Below are positions 1 through 6,821 of a stretch of 15,960 bases of DNA, piece after piece. Both the position numbers and the translations under genes were made by a program. This DNA is from Candidatus Rifleibacteriota bacterium (GTDB lineage: Bacteria; Riflebacteria; Ozemobacteria; Ozemobacterales; Ozemobacteraceae). The notes below the pieces were generated by a model that was given only the letters and a program-made list of their open reading frames with translations, did not search any database and was not told where the DNA came from. The number at the start of each line of letters is the position of its first letter. Positions within the stretch are counted from its first letter, which is position 1. The stretch spans positions 1-15,960 of the forward strand of contig JAKJFO010000088.1 in assembly GCA_022704885.1 (NCBI GenBank), in the 5' to 3' direction.

Positions 1-886
1 CGTCGTCGTAGCCGCTGACGTCTTCTTTGAGCAGGTCGATGAGTCGGCCCTCTTTCTGGAACAGGTAAAGAATCTGGTAAGCCGCCGGCGGAATCGCGTT
101 CTTACCGCCGCGCGCGTCAGCCTGAGCTGATTTGAGCTGTTCGTTAAGTTCTTCGAGCTGTTTGCGCAGGGAAGCAATTTCTTCAGTTTTGCTGCTCAGA
201 TCGTTTTGCGCGCCTTTAAGCTGGCTGGCTGCTTTTTCAGCCTCTTTTCTGGCAGTTTTACTTTCGTTTTCAAGTTTTTCGAGTTTGTTGCGGGCCGCCG
301 CAAATTCTTCGCTGTTTTTCTGCTGTTCGCTTTTGAGACTCGCCAGTTCTGCTTCGGCCTTTTCTGCAGCTTCAGCCCGTGATTTTGCGGTGCTCTGCAG
401 TTTTTCGATTTCGCTTTTGAGTTCGGCCAGTTCGTCTTTTTCGCTGCTGCTGACCGAGAATTTTTCGAGCTGGTTTTTGAGATCTTCGTTCTGGCTCAGC
501 AGTTGATTGGCGCGGTCGCGGGTTTCGCTCATGGTTTTTTCGGCTTCGCTCAATTGCTGGCGCAAAAGTTCGAGCTGCTTCTTTGCTTCGTCATCCCGGG
601 CTGGCGGCACCACTTCGGCAACTGGCGGCTTTTCGGCGGTGAGCTCGGCGACCTTTTTCCGCTCAAACAGAATGGCCAGCGACATCAGCAGGGTAAGCAG
701 CCAGAAAAGTGCAATACCGGCCAGCAGTGGTGTGTGCCACTGCTCGGCGATCAAGCCTTTGCAGATGGTCAGGGCCGGTTCGACCTCGGCCATTGTCGGA
801 GAAATGTCGTCGCGGTAGACAATATAAACGCCCGCAGCCGCGGCAATAGAGAGAATCAGCATTATGAACGCTGTGGCTTTCTTCAT
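1..886 (-). CDS. Coiled-coil membrane protein with DUF2760 domain (3' end outside window)
   Basis: The reading frame is open from an ATG at 886 to the window edge, giving 295 residues with the C-terminus missing. Two hydrophobic segments are visible, at about residues 5-22 and 53-74. A long Lys/Glu/Ala-rich stretch at about 98-255 has heptad-like spacing typical of a coiled coil. From about residue 268 the sequence (QILYLFQKEGRLIDLLKEDV, then SGY) matches my memory of the start of DUF2760. A ribosome site, GAGG, sits 7 bases before the ATG. The function of DUF2760 proteins is unknown. In several proteobacteria I recall them beside Hsp70-like genes, which would lie before position 1 here and cannot be seen. 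The coding assignment is secure; the family call rests on about 28 residues. Confidence 0.8.
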   Translation of the reverse strand, partial: MKKATAFIMLILSIAAAAGVYIVYRDDISPTMAEVEPALTICKGLIAEQWHTPLLAGIALFWLLTLLMSLAILFERKKVAELTAEKPPVAEVVPPARDDEAKKQLELLRQQLSEAEKTMSETRDRANQLLSQNEDLKNQLEKFSVSSSEKDELAELKSEIEKLQSTAKSRAEAAEKAEAELASLKSEQQKNSEEFAAARNKLEKLENESKTARKEAEKAASQLKGAQNDLSSKTEEIASLRKQLEELNEQLKSAQADARGGKNAIPPAAYQILYLFQKEGRLIDLLKEDVSGYDD

Positions 887-932
887 CTGAGAACCTCACA
901 GTGAATAGTATTGGGCAGATAATTTCGAACGC

Positions 933-962
933 ATTATACTAGATTTTGCCGCGCGCTGCCAT
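933..962 (-). promoter_or_regulatory. Putative sigma-70-type promoter for the DUF2760 gene
   Basis: Read on the minus strand, a perfect TATAAT (933-938) is preceded after 18 bases by ATGGCA (957-962), a 4/6 match to the -35 consensus. It lies about 47 bases upstream of the start codon. The -10 element is strong and the -35 is modest. Confidence 0.5.
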
Positions 963-999
963 TCAATATTCTTGCGGCGAGATATTGGGGATGGTTTTT

Positions 1000-1028
1000 T
1001 TGTCGGGGATGGGTTTTTCTGATAGAAT
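1000..1028 (+). promoter_or_regulatory. Putative sigma-70-type promoter for the tup operon
   Basis: TTGTCG (1000-1005) and TAGAAT (1023-1028) are separated by exactly 17 bases, matching the -35 and -10 consensus at 4/6 and 5/6 positions. The start codon of tupA follows 39 bases after the -10 box. It is divergent from the promoter at 933-962, so the two share a short control region. I saw no obvious palindromic operator. Confidence 0.5.
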
Positions 1029-1067
1029 CTTGAGTTGAAAGTATTGTTGATGTAAGGGGAGGTTGCG

Positions 1068-1889
1068 ATGAAAGCATTGTGTCGAATCGCTCTGTTTATG
1101 GTTGTCTACGCTTTCCTGGCGGCGTTGCCGTGCCGGGCGCAGGAAGTTCTTAAAATGTCGACCACGACCAGTCTGCTGGATAATGGGTTGCTCGATGTTA
1201 TTTTGCCAGTTTTTAAAGCAGAAACAGGTATCGAGGTGCATGCGATTGCGCGTGGCACAGGCGCTGCCATTCTCGATGGGCGCGACGGCAATGCTGATAT
1301 ATTATTCGTGCATGCCCGCGAACTTGAAGAGCAGTTTGTCGCCGATGGTTACGGATTGAAGCGCAACCCGATCATATATAATGATTTTGTGCTGGTTGGC
1401 CCCAAAAATGATCCGGCCGGCATCAATGGCCTGACCGACATTGTGCAGGCATTTGCAAAGCTGGCCAGTTCCTCGGCGACTTTTGTTTCGCGCGGCGATG
1501 AAAGTGGCACGCATTTTCTCGAAAGGAAACTCTGGCAGGAGGCTGGCGCACAGATGCCGGCAGCCGGGTATTTAAGCGTTGGTCAGGGCATGGCGCGCAC
1601 TCTGCTGGTCGCTTTTGAAAAGCAGGCCTATACTCTGGTCGATCGCGCGACCTTTCTTAATCTTAACCAGGGCGATGACCCGGCCAGCCATCTGGTAATT
1701 CATTGCCAGGGCGACAAAAAACTGCACAACATTTACACGTTGATCGCGGTGAATCCCGAAAAGCATCCGCACGTCAATCTTGCCGCTGCCGAAAAATTTA
1801 TCGCCTGGATCAAGTCTGAAGCTGCTATGAAGCTTATCACCGAGTTCAAAGTAGCCAGCACCACCGTCTTTTTTGCTGTGACAGATTAG
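1068..1889 (+). CDS. tupA: Tungstate ABC transporter, periplasmic substrate-binding protein
   Basis: This 273-residue protein would capture tungstate in the periplasm and deliver it to the TupBC importer. Residues 1-24 form a signal peptide with a hydrophobic core and a likely cut after CRA. There is no lipobox, so the mature protein should be soluble. The mature part opens with the TTTS oxyanion-binding motif (32-35) typical of TupA-type binding proteins. A later SRGDESGTH segment (141-149) is also characteristic of this group. The length is normal. The ATG is preceded by a strong AAGGGGAGG ribosome site (1054-1062). It is the first gene of the plus-strand run but is separated from its permease by a peroxidase gene. 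A molybdate-binding relative is possible; the TTTS and RGDESGTH motifs favour tungstate. Confidence 0.9.
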   Translation: MKALCRIALFMVVYAFLAALPCRAQEVLKMSTTTSLLDNGLLDVILPVFKAETGIEVHAIARGTGAAILDGRDGNADILFVHARELEEQFVADGYGLKRNPIIYNDFVLVGPKNDPAGINGLTDIVQAFAKLASSSATFVSRGDESGTHFLERKLWQEAGAQMPAAGYLSVGQGMARTLLVAFEKQAYTLVDRATFLNLNQGDDPASHLVIHCQGDKKLHNIYTLIAVNPEKHPHVNLAAAEKFIAWIKSEAAMKLITEFKVASTTVFFAVTD

Positions 1890-2020
1890 TTCTGTCATAC
1901 ATGAGTAATATCCTTGTCATCACGAATGTTCAGGTTGCTGGCAGGGTCGGGCAGATCTCATGGTTTCAGCTATCAGAGATGCGGATTTTTTAAGAGACTC
2001 AACGCTACAGGAGAAACAGC

Positions 2021-2614
2021 ATGTCGCAATTGACCGGAACAATTTTGATTATAGTGCTGATCGTTGTCATCATAAGTCTGGCTGTGTCGCCGGGCGCTTC
2101 GCATCCGCCTGAAGACAAGAAGTCGGTGCTTGAATATACGATGGCGCTGGCTGATGGCACGCAGCAGCCCCTCGAAAGCTTTCGCGGCAAGGTTTTGCTG
2201 CTGGTGAACGTGGCCAGCAAATGTGGCTTTACCGGGCAGTATGAAGGCCTCGAAAAGCTGCAGAAAAAGTACGAGAGTGAAGGATTTACTGTACTGGCTT
2301 TTCCGGCCAACGATTTTCTTGGCCAGGAACCGGGAACCAACGAAGAAATCGTGACCTTCTGCCGCATGAGTTACGGTGTGACTTTTCCGGTCTTTGCCAA
2401 GATATCGGTGATTGGAGCCGAACAGCACCCGCTTTATCGCTTTCTCACCAATGAAGTGACGAACCCGGGCTTTGCCGGCAAGATTTCGTGGAATTTCAAC
2501 AAGTTTCTTGTCGACCGCACCGGCAAAGTCGTTGCCAGATACGGATCAAGAACGGTTCCCGAAGATGCTCAGCTGATAGCTGATCTTGAGAAGGCTCTCA
2601 AGGCAAAACCCTGA
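2021..2614 (+). CDS. Glutathione-peroxidase-family thiol peroxidase, membrane-anchored
   Basis: This 197-residue protein should reduce peroxides using a thiol donor. A hydrophobic N-terminal segment (about residues 7-24) suggests a membrane anchor or uncleaved signal, placing the catalytic domain outside the cytoplasm. The peroxidatic cysteine is C68 in NVASKCGFT. The other members of the usual tetrad are Q102 (in GQEPG) and W157/N158 (in WNFN). C114 falls where 2-Cys, thioredoxin-using GPx proteins carry their resolving cysteine, so thioredoxin-like donors are more likely than glutathione. The family motif FPCNQFGGQEPG reads FPANDFLGQEPG here. AGGAG (2009-2013) precedes the ATG. The gene lies 131 bases after tupA and 16 bases before tupB, an unusual place for a peroxidase. 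Confidence 0.92.
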   Translation: MSQLTGTILIIVLIVVIISLAVSPGASHPPEDKKSVLEYTMALADGTQQPLESFRGKVLLLVNVASKCGFTGQYEGLEKLQKKYESEGFTVLAFPANDFLGQEPGTNEEIVTFCRMSYGVTFPVFAKISVIGAEQHPLYRFLTNEVTNPGFAGKISWNFNKFLVDRTGKVVARYGSRTVPEDAQLIADLEKALKAKP

Positions 2615-2630
2615 TACAGACGAGGCATGT

Positions 2631-3335
2631 ATGCAATATCTGTTTGAGAGTACCGGCAAAGCGGTTTCGCTGATAGTTCAATGTGATGCTGAACTTGCGC
2701 TGATCGTCTGGTTTTCGCTCAAAATCGCGCTGATTTCGACTCTGGTGGCCTCTGTTGTCGGAATTCCGGCCGGCTTTGCCATTTATCTCAACGAGTTCAG
2801 ATTGCGGCGCGTGCTGATAACCGTTCTCAACAGTCTACTGGCAATACCTACCGTGGTCATTGCGTTGCTGGTTTATGCCTTTTTGAGCCGTCGCGGCATG
2901 TTTGGTTCGTTTAACCTGTTATATACGCAAAGCGCGATGATCATCGGGCAGACGATACTTGTGATACCGATGGTTGCGACGTTCGTTCTTTCGGCGTTGA
3001 GCCATCTCGACATCAGATATCGCAAAACCGCGATGACCCTGGGTGGCGATCGTTTTCAGGTGGCGCGCCTGTTGTTGCATGAGGCGAAATTTGGCGTGGC
3101 CGCGGCGATTGCGGCGGCCTTTGGTCGGGTCATTTCTGAAATCGGCGTCAGCATGATGCTGGGCGGAAACATCAAGGGAGTAACGCGCACCATGACCACT
3201 GCGATGGCGCTCGAATATGACAAGGGCGAGTTCGTGCTGGCGGTGGCGCTTGGCATGATTCTCATGACGATCACTCTTGGCATCAACATTCTGATCAATT
3301 ACTTTCAGGGAAATATCAATGAGAGGTATGGCTGA
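2631..3335 (+). CDS. tupB: Tungstate ABC transporter, permease
   Basis: This 234-residue inner-membrane protein would form the tungstate channel. About five hydrophobic segments are visible (roughly 23-50, 61-85, 100-122, 155-178 and 200-224). The cytoplasmic coupling loop (about 134-170) carries the EAA-like segment used to dock the ATPase. The sequence RVISEIGVSMMLGGNIKG (166-183) is typical of TupB/ModB-type permeases. The ATG at 2631 is chosen over an upstream in-frame TTG at 2586, which would overlap the peroxidase gene. GAGG (2622-2625) sits 5 bases before this ATG. It partners with tupA upstream and tupC 75 bases downstream. A molybdate or sulfate permease is less likely given the TupA-type binding protein. 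Confidence 0.88.
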   Translation: MQYLFESTGKAVSLIVQCDAELALIVWFSLKIALISTLVASVVGIPAGFAIYLNEFRLRRVLITVLNSLLAIPTVVIALLVYAFLSRRGMFGSFNLLYTQSAMIIGQTILVIPMVATFVLSALSHLDIRYRKTAMTLGGDRFQVARLLLHEAKFGVAAAIAAAFGRVISEIGVSMMLGGNIKGVTRTMTTAMALEYDKGEFVLAVALGMILMTITLGINILINYFQGNINERYG

Positions 3336-3354
3336 CGGGCGACGATTGCGAGAA

Positions 3355-3408
3355 AGAGCACGATAACGATTACGATTACGATTAAGAGCACGAGCACGAG
3401 TTAAGAAG
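3355..3408 (+). repeat. Period-6 tandem array before tupC
   Basis: The tupB-tupC gap is filled by a 6-base-period array: AGAGCA, CGATAA, then CGATTA three times, then AGAGCA, CGAGCA, CGAGTT and AAGAAG. The last unit is the purine-rich stretch just before the tupC ATG at 3411. Units share a CGA-N-N-A-like pattern. Copy-number change by slippage would change the distance between the two genes in steps of 6 bases. Confidence 0.85.
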
Positions 3409-3410
3409 AT

Positions 3411-4070
3411 ATGCTTTATGAGCTGGATGGGGTGAAACGGATACATGGCGGGCGGGCGATTGTCGATATCGACCGGCTGGCCATCGAAGCCGGAAAAATA
3501 TATGCGCTTACCGGCCCGAATGGAGCTGGAAAGACGACTCTGCTGCAGATGCTGGCTTTTATTGAACGGCCAGATGCTGGCACGATCAAATTTGCCGGCG
3601 GGTTGACTGAATATGGCGAAAATCATCTGCAGCCTCTGCGGCGGCGGATTGTACTGGTTGACCAGCAGCCGATTCTTTTCAGTATGAGTGTTTTTGCCAA
3701 TGTCGAGTTACCGCTGAAGTTACGAAATATTAAGCCTGTCGAGCGCAAAGCCCTGGTTGAAGAAACTTTGCGCAAGGTTGACATGCTGGCATATTCAGAC
3801 GCGATGGGTGGTCGCCTTTCTGGTGGCGAGATACAGCGGGTTGCACTCGCACGCGCGCTGGTGTGCCGGCCTGAAGTGCTGCTTCTCGACGAGCCGACTT
3901 CAAATATAGACAAGCAGCATCAACCGATAATCGAAGATCTCATCAGAAAAGCCAGTGCGGATGACGGTATCTCGATCATATTTTCCACGCATAACCTGCA
4001 ACAGGCCGGTCAGCTTGCCAACCGGCATCTGACCATGCAAAGCGGGAGAGTTGAACATGCCGCAGTCTGA
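3411..4070 (+). CDS. tupC: Tungstate ABC transporter, ATP-binding protein
   Basis: This 219-residue ATPase would power tungstate import at the inner face of the membrane. All ABC motifs are present: Walker A GPNGAGKT (35-42), Q-loop around Q85/Q86, signature LSGGE (136-140), Walker B VLLLDEP (156-162) and the H-loop histidine H194 (STHN). The length fits a minimal ABC domain with no regulatory C-terminal extension, as usual for TupC. The ribosome site is weak (AAGAAG, 3403-3408) and is formed by the end of the hexamer repeat array. The next gene starts inside its last 14 bases, suggesting coupled translation. Substrate assignment rests on the neighbouring tupA and tupB; the ATPase alone would not reveal it. 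Confidence 0.9.
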   Translation: MLYELDGVKRIHGGRAIVDIDRLAIEAGKIYALTGPNGAGKTTLLQMLAFIERPDAGTIKFAGGLTEYGENHLQPLRRRIVLVDQQPILFSMSVFANVELPLKLRNIKPVERKALVEETLRKVDMLAYSDAMGGRLSGGEIQRVALARALVCRPEVLLLDEPTSNIDKQHQPIIEDLIRKASADDGISIIFSTHNLQQAGQLANRHLTMQSGRVEHAAV

Positions 4071-4542
4071 TCGGCTCAAGAATCGTGTGTTCTGGCTGTT
4101 GATGGTAACTACAACTTTACTTTTCAGTTGTGGATTCTGGATATATTTTGCGCTGGTTGTTCCGAATCTGCAGCTGGCAGAGTTCGATTCGACGAATAAA
4201 GATCCTGAATATATTGCACATATGAGGACAGTCAGTCACAAAATTATCAGCAGCTGGATCGGTAATCACCACGACGCTTTTCTGGTACTCGAACAGGTAG
4301 GAAATCACGAGTCGATACCATTTCTGATCAGAGCCCTTAAAATGCAGCAAAATGCCGACAGCGATGGTGTCGTCATCTGTACTACCGAGCATTGTGTCGA
4401 TTGCTTACAGCGTCTTACCGGCATGAACTTCGGTTATGAACCTGACGACTGGCAGAAATGGTGGGAAGAAGAAGGTGTAAAGCTGTCGGCGGCAGAACTC
4501 GCAAAAAGAGCTGCAGCATCTTTATCAGCTGAGCTTTATTAG
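4057..4542 (+). CDS. Small membrane-anchored HEAT-like protein
   Basis: I do not recognise a named family for this 161-residue protein. Residues about 13-35 are strongly hydrophobic and should anchor it in the membrane. The rest resembles one or two HEAT-type helical repeats: a segment with AFLVLEQVGNHESIPFLIRA, then CVDCLQRLTGMNFGY and a Trp-rich end (DDWQKWWEEEG). Such a 'LTG.nFGy....W..WW' tail often closes HEAT-repeat proteins. Three cysteines (in ICTTEHCVDCLQ) are close together. The ATG at 4057 is preceded by GGGAGAG (4044-4050) and overlaps tupC by 14 bases, so it is very likely translated with tupC. A role in tungstate uptake is only an inference from position. Confidence 0.75.
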   Translation: MPQSDRLKNRVFWLLMVTTTLLFSCGFWIYFALVVPNLQLAEFDSTNKDPEYIAHMRTVSHKIISSWIGNHHDAFLVLEQVGNHESIPFLIRALKMQQNADSDGVVICTTEHCVDCLQRLTGMNFGYEPDDWQKWWEEEGVKLSAAELAKRAAASLSAELY

Positions 4543-4609
4543 CCCTTTGTCAAAGTTGACTTTATAGATTCAACCTTCGGTATACTGCTTACCCGGGCTC
4601 TCGGCGTGA

Positions 4610-4747
4610 TTAGGCAGCTCTTACGGCTTCAGCCGTTAGTGATGCGGATCCCTTTAGGGACTCATTCGCTCCACTCTCGCCAGTTGAGAGTCTATATTGA
4701 TAGCTATAGCTCTGCGTCAAAATTGCCTGGCTCGAAATTTCGCTCAT
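4610..4747 (-). CDS. Possible 45-residue small protein, uncertain
   Basis: A minus-strand frame runs from ATG at 4747 to TAA at 4610, downstream of the ankyrin gene on the same strand. It begins MSEISSQAILTQSYSYQYR and ends in LTAEAVRAA. I do not recognise it. There is no convincing ribosome site before the ATG. The same bases contain the serial hairpins, so this could equally be a chance open frame in a structured or repetitive element. A few short bacterial proteins with unknown roles have a similar Ser/Tyr/Gln-rich start, which is weak support. Confidence 0.22.
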   Translation of the reverse strand: MSEISSQAILTQSYSYQYRLSTGESGANESLKGSASLTAEAVRAA

Positions 4748-4753
4748 GAGAAG

Positions 4754-4790
4754 CACGCCTGCGCCCTTGTATGATTTTTTACCAGGCGTG
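4754..4790. repeat. 8-bp inverted repeat downstream of the ankyrin gene
   Basis: CACGCCTG (4754-4761) and CAGGCGTG (4783-4790) are perfect inverted repeats separated by 21 bases. The pair starts about 50 bases after the ankyrin gene's stop on the minus strand, where a transcription end would be expected. There is no T-run after the stem, so a role as terminator is unproven. Confidence 0.45.
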
Positions 4791-4841
4791 AATTCTTAAC
4801 CAATCGACCCAACAATTCAAATGTGACAGACCGCCAGGCTC

Positions 4842-6821
4842 TCAGTTGTCTGAATCGTTGAGTAGTGAAGCGGCTGATCTGCCCTGGTTGTCGAGCGTGC
4901 TGTCACTGGCGCCGAGCTGAATCAGGTAATCATATATTCTGCGGTGTCCGGCTGCGGCCGCGTCGTGCAGCGGTGTGGTGCCGCGGGCATCGAGCACGTG
5001 AATGCCCGCTTTTGCTTCACAAAGAGATTTAACCACTTCGTAGTGACCCATTATGGCTGCATAATGCAGTGGTGTGCGCAGATAATCGTTGGTTGCATCA
5101 ACTGCAGCGCCTTTTTCGATGAGCAGCCTGAGAGTCGCCGCATTCCCGGCTGAGGCAGCTGCATGCAGCGGAGTTTCGCCAAGTTCGACATTTTTTGCGT
5201 CGCGCTGTGTCGGGTCTTTGTCGAGAATTGCGGCAAGCTCTTCGTTACTGCCGGTGGCAGCGAGTTCAAAAACCGTTTTGGCGCCGCTCACGATCTCGAA
5301 AGTTCGTTCCGGCTGTCCGAAGCGTCCGGTCTTTTTAAAAGCGGCGATTCTGGCTTTATCACCGGTCAGTCTGGCATTGACGAATGCAGACAGGCCATCA
5401 TTGTTTTTGAGATCGATATCGGCGCCGAGTTCGAGCAGAGCAGCTATCAGTTCCGGTCGGCAGAAAAACAGCGCGCTGCTTCCATCTGCGAGCCGGGCAT
5501 CGATTTTGGCACCGGCCTGAATCAGCAGTTTGAGCATATTGGCACTGCCATACATGGCGGCAATATGCAGAGGTGTCATACCGTCATGGTTGCGCAGGTT
5601 AACGTCACTGACACGTTTGAGCATGACTTCGAGAATCTTTTCATATTGCGGGTTATCGCGGTGACAGATCATATGCAGCAGGTTATTACCGCGTGCATCT
5701 TTGCGCACGAGGCTGGCTCCGGCATTGATCAGCATTCCGGCGATTTGTGGATTAAGCGTTTCGATCGCTACGTGCAAAGGGGTTTGCCCGGCCTGATTCA
5801 CCGGATCAGGGTTTTTTGAGCGCTCAAGCAGCAGTGGCAAAAGGTTGCGGTGATTGCGCTGCGCCGCGATATGCAGAGGAGCATTGCCGCGGGTGTCTGG
5901 TTGCGTCGGGTCGGCGCCGACTTCAAGCAGCAGGCGGGCGGCCGTGGCATTATCGAGAGAAATTGCCAGTATCAGAGGTGTCAGACCAGCTGTGTCGATT
6001 TCGTTAAGCAATGATTTTTCGCTGACAGCAGCCTGTAGAGCTGTCACATCATTGCTCTCGACTGCTTTGTGCAGGCGGTTTCCGGCAGGCAGAAAGGCTG
6101 GCATGAAATTGCCTTCTCTGACCAGCTTCAGCGTGTGGTTGATCAGCATCGGGTACCAGGCCTGCTGAAATCTGTCATTGGCCTGCATTCGCAGCAGCCA
6201 GCTTTCGGCATCTTCGAATCTCTTAAGCTGTCTGAGAATATCGGCAACTTTCAGACTGATGTCAAAAAGATACTCGCTTTCGGCATCAGGCGAAGCCAGA
6301 TAGTCCAGAAAATGGCTGAGGCTCTTTTCGCGGCATTCTCTGGCTGTCTGCGGGTTGTCTGAGTTTGCCCAGGCAGCCTGAAGCCAGGCGAGGCCTGTCT
6401 CTCTGGTATCTCGCCCAATCTGTTCGAGCAATCTGGCAAATTTTACTCTCGAATCGTTATTGCGATTTGTCTGTTGTTCTGGTTCCCAGGCAAGCTTTTC
6501 GAGTGTCTGCAGTTCAGTTTTGCTTAAGTTGAGATTGCTATAAACGCCACCGCAAAGAGGACACTGCGGTAATGGCAGAAAAGCGGTTTCGAGCGGTTGC
6601 CCATCGATTGCCAGCTGTCCCGAGGCAATATTGGCAACAATGGCCTTGTATTCGATGCGACAGACCGGGCAGTTGAACAGCGTTTCGAGTTCTGCAGCAA
6701 CCGGTGCGGCGACAGATGACATGTATAACACAAAAAACGCTGACAGAACTGATTTGAGAACGCTCTGCCGCTGACGGTAAGCTGTGTTATTTCTGGTCAA
6801 GTTTCTTGAGGTCGTTTTCAA
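4842..6821 (-). CDS. Exported zinc-ribbon/DUF2225-like and ankyrin-repeat protein
   Basis: This protein has 659 residues. An N-terminal basic stretch and hydrophobic segment (about 20-44, ending PVAAELE) look like a signal peptide. Next come two cysteine pairs, CPVC (51-54) and CPLC (87-90), likely a zinc site. Residues about 120-235 look helical and TPR-like. The paired-cysteine-plus-helical layout recalls DUF2225. From about 247 to 655 there are roughly twelve ankyrin repeats with many TPLH cores; those near the middle (ALFFCRPEL, SAFVNARL) are degenerate. The start is uncertain: TTG at 6821 overlaps the AOR gene by 35 bases, TTG at 6800 overlaps by 14, and neither has a strong ribosome site. 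It is the last gene of the AOR operon. Ankyrin domains bind proteins; the partner is unknown. Confidence 0.88.
   Translation of the reverse strand: MKTTSRNLTRNNTAYRQRQSVLKSVLSAFFVLYMSSVAAPVAAELETLFNCPVCRIEYKAIVANIASGQLAIDGQPLETAFLPLPQCPLCGGVYSNLNLSKTELQTLEKLAWEPEQQTNRNNDSRVKFARLLEQIGRDTRETGLAWLQAAWANSDNPQTARECREKSLSHFLDYLASPDAESEYLFDISLKVADILRQLKRFEDAESWLLRMQANDRFQQAWYPMLINHTLKLVREGNFMPAFLPAGNRLHKAVESNDVTALQAAVSEKSLLNEIDTAGLTPLILAISLDNATAARLLLEVGADPTQPDTRGNAPLHIAAQRNHRNLLPLLLERSKNPDPVNQAGQTPLHVAIETLNPQIAGMLINAGASLVRKDARGNNLLHMICHRDNPQYEKILEVMLKRVSDVNLRNHDGMTPLHIAAMYGSANMLKLLIQAGAKIDARLADGSSALFFCRPELIAALLELGADIDLKNNDGLSAFVNARLTGDKARIAAFKKTGRFGQPERTFEIVSGAKTVFELAATGSNEELAAILDKDPTQRDAKNVELGETPLHAAASAGNAATLRLLIEKGAAVDATNDYLRTPLHYAAIMGHYEVVKSLCEAKAGIHVLDARGTTPLHDAAAAGHRRIYDYLIQLGASDSTLDNQGRSAASLLNDSDN

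Larger units (their letters stand above)
4543..4841. other. Convergent intergenic region with serial hairpins
   Basis: This stretch lies between two genes that face each other. It holds at least four short perfect inverted repeats in a row: ACGGCT/AGCCGT (4623-4636), TCCC/GGGA (4649-4660), ACTCTC/GAGAGT (4673-4691) and AGCTATAGCT (4702-4711). A larger one follows at 4754-4790. None is followed by a clear T-run on either strand, so classic intrinsic terminators are not obvious. It may be a structured RNA, a dispersed intergenic repeat, or a small gene (see 4610-4747). Confidence 0.6.

Noticed and set aside
132..904. Ser- and Leu-rich plus-strand frames across the first 900 bases
   Set aside because: They are antisense to the coiled-coil gene; the minus-strand frame has a start, a ribosome site, membrane segments and a recognisable domain.
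1251..1266. TGGCAC-N5-CTGC resembling a sigma-54 promoter
   Set aside because: It lies inside the tupA coding sequence with no gene start downstream in reach, so it is most likely chance.
1938..1953. TGGCAGGGTCGGGCA before the peroxidase gene as a sigma-54 promoter
   Set aside because: The GG-to-GC spacing is one base short of the required distance.
2586..2630. Upstream TTG start for tupB adding 15 residues
   Set aside because: It would overlap the peroxidase gene and lacks a ribosome site; ATG at 2631 has GAGG at the right distance.
3355..3408. CRISPR array
   Set aside because: The units are 6 bases long and directly adjacent, with no spacers.
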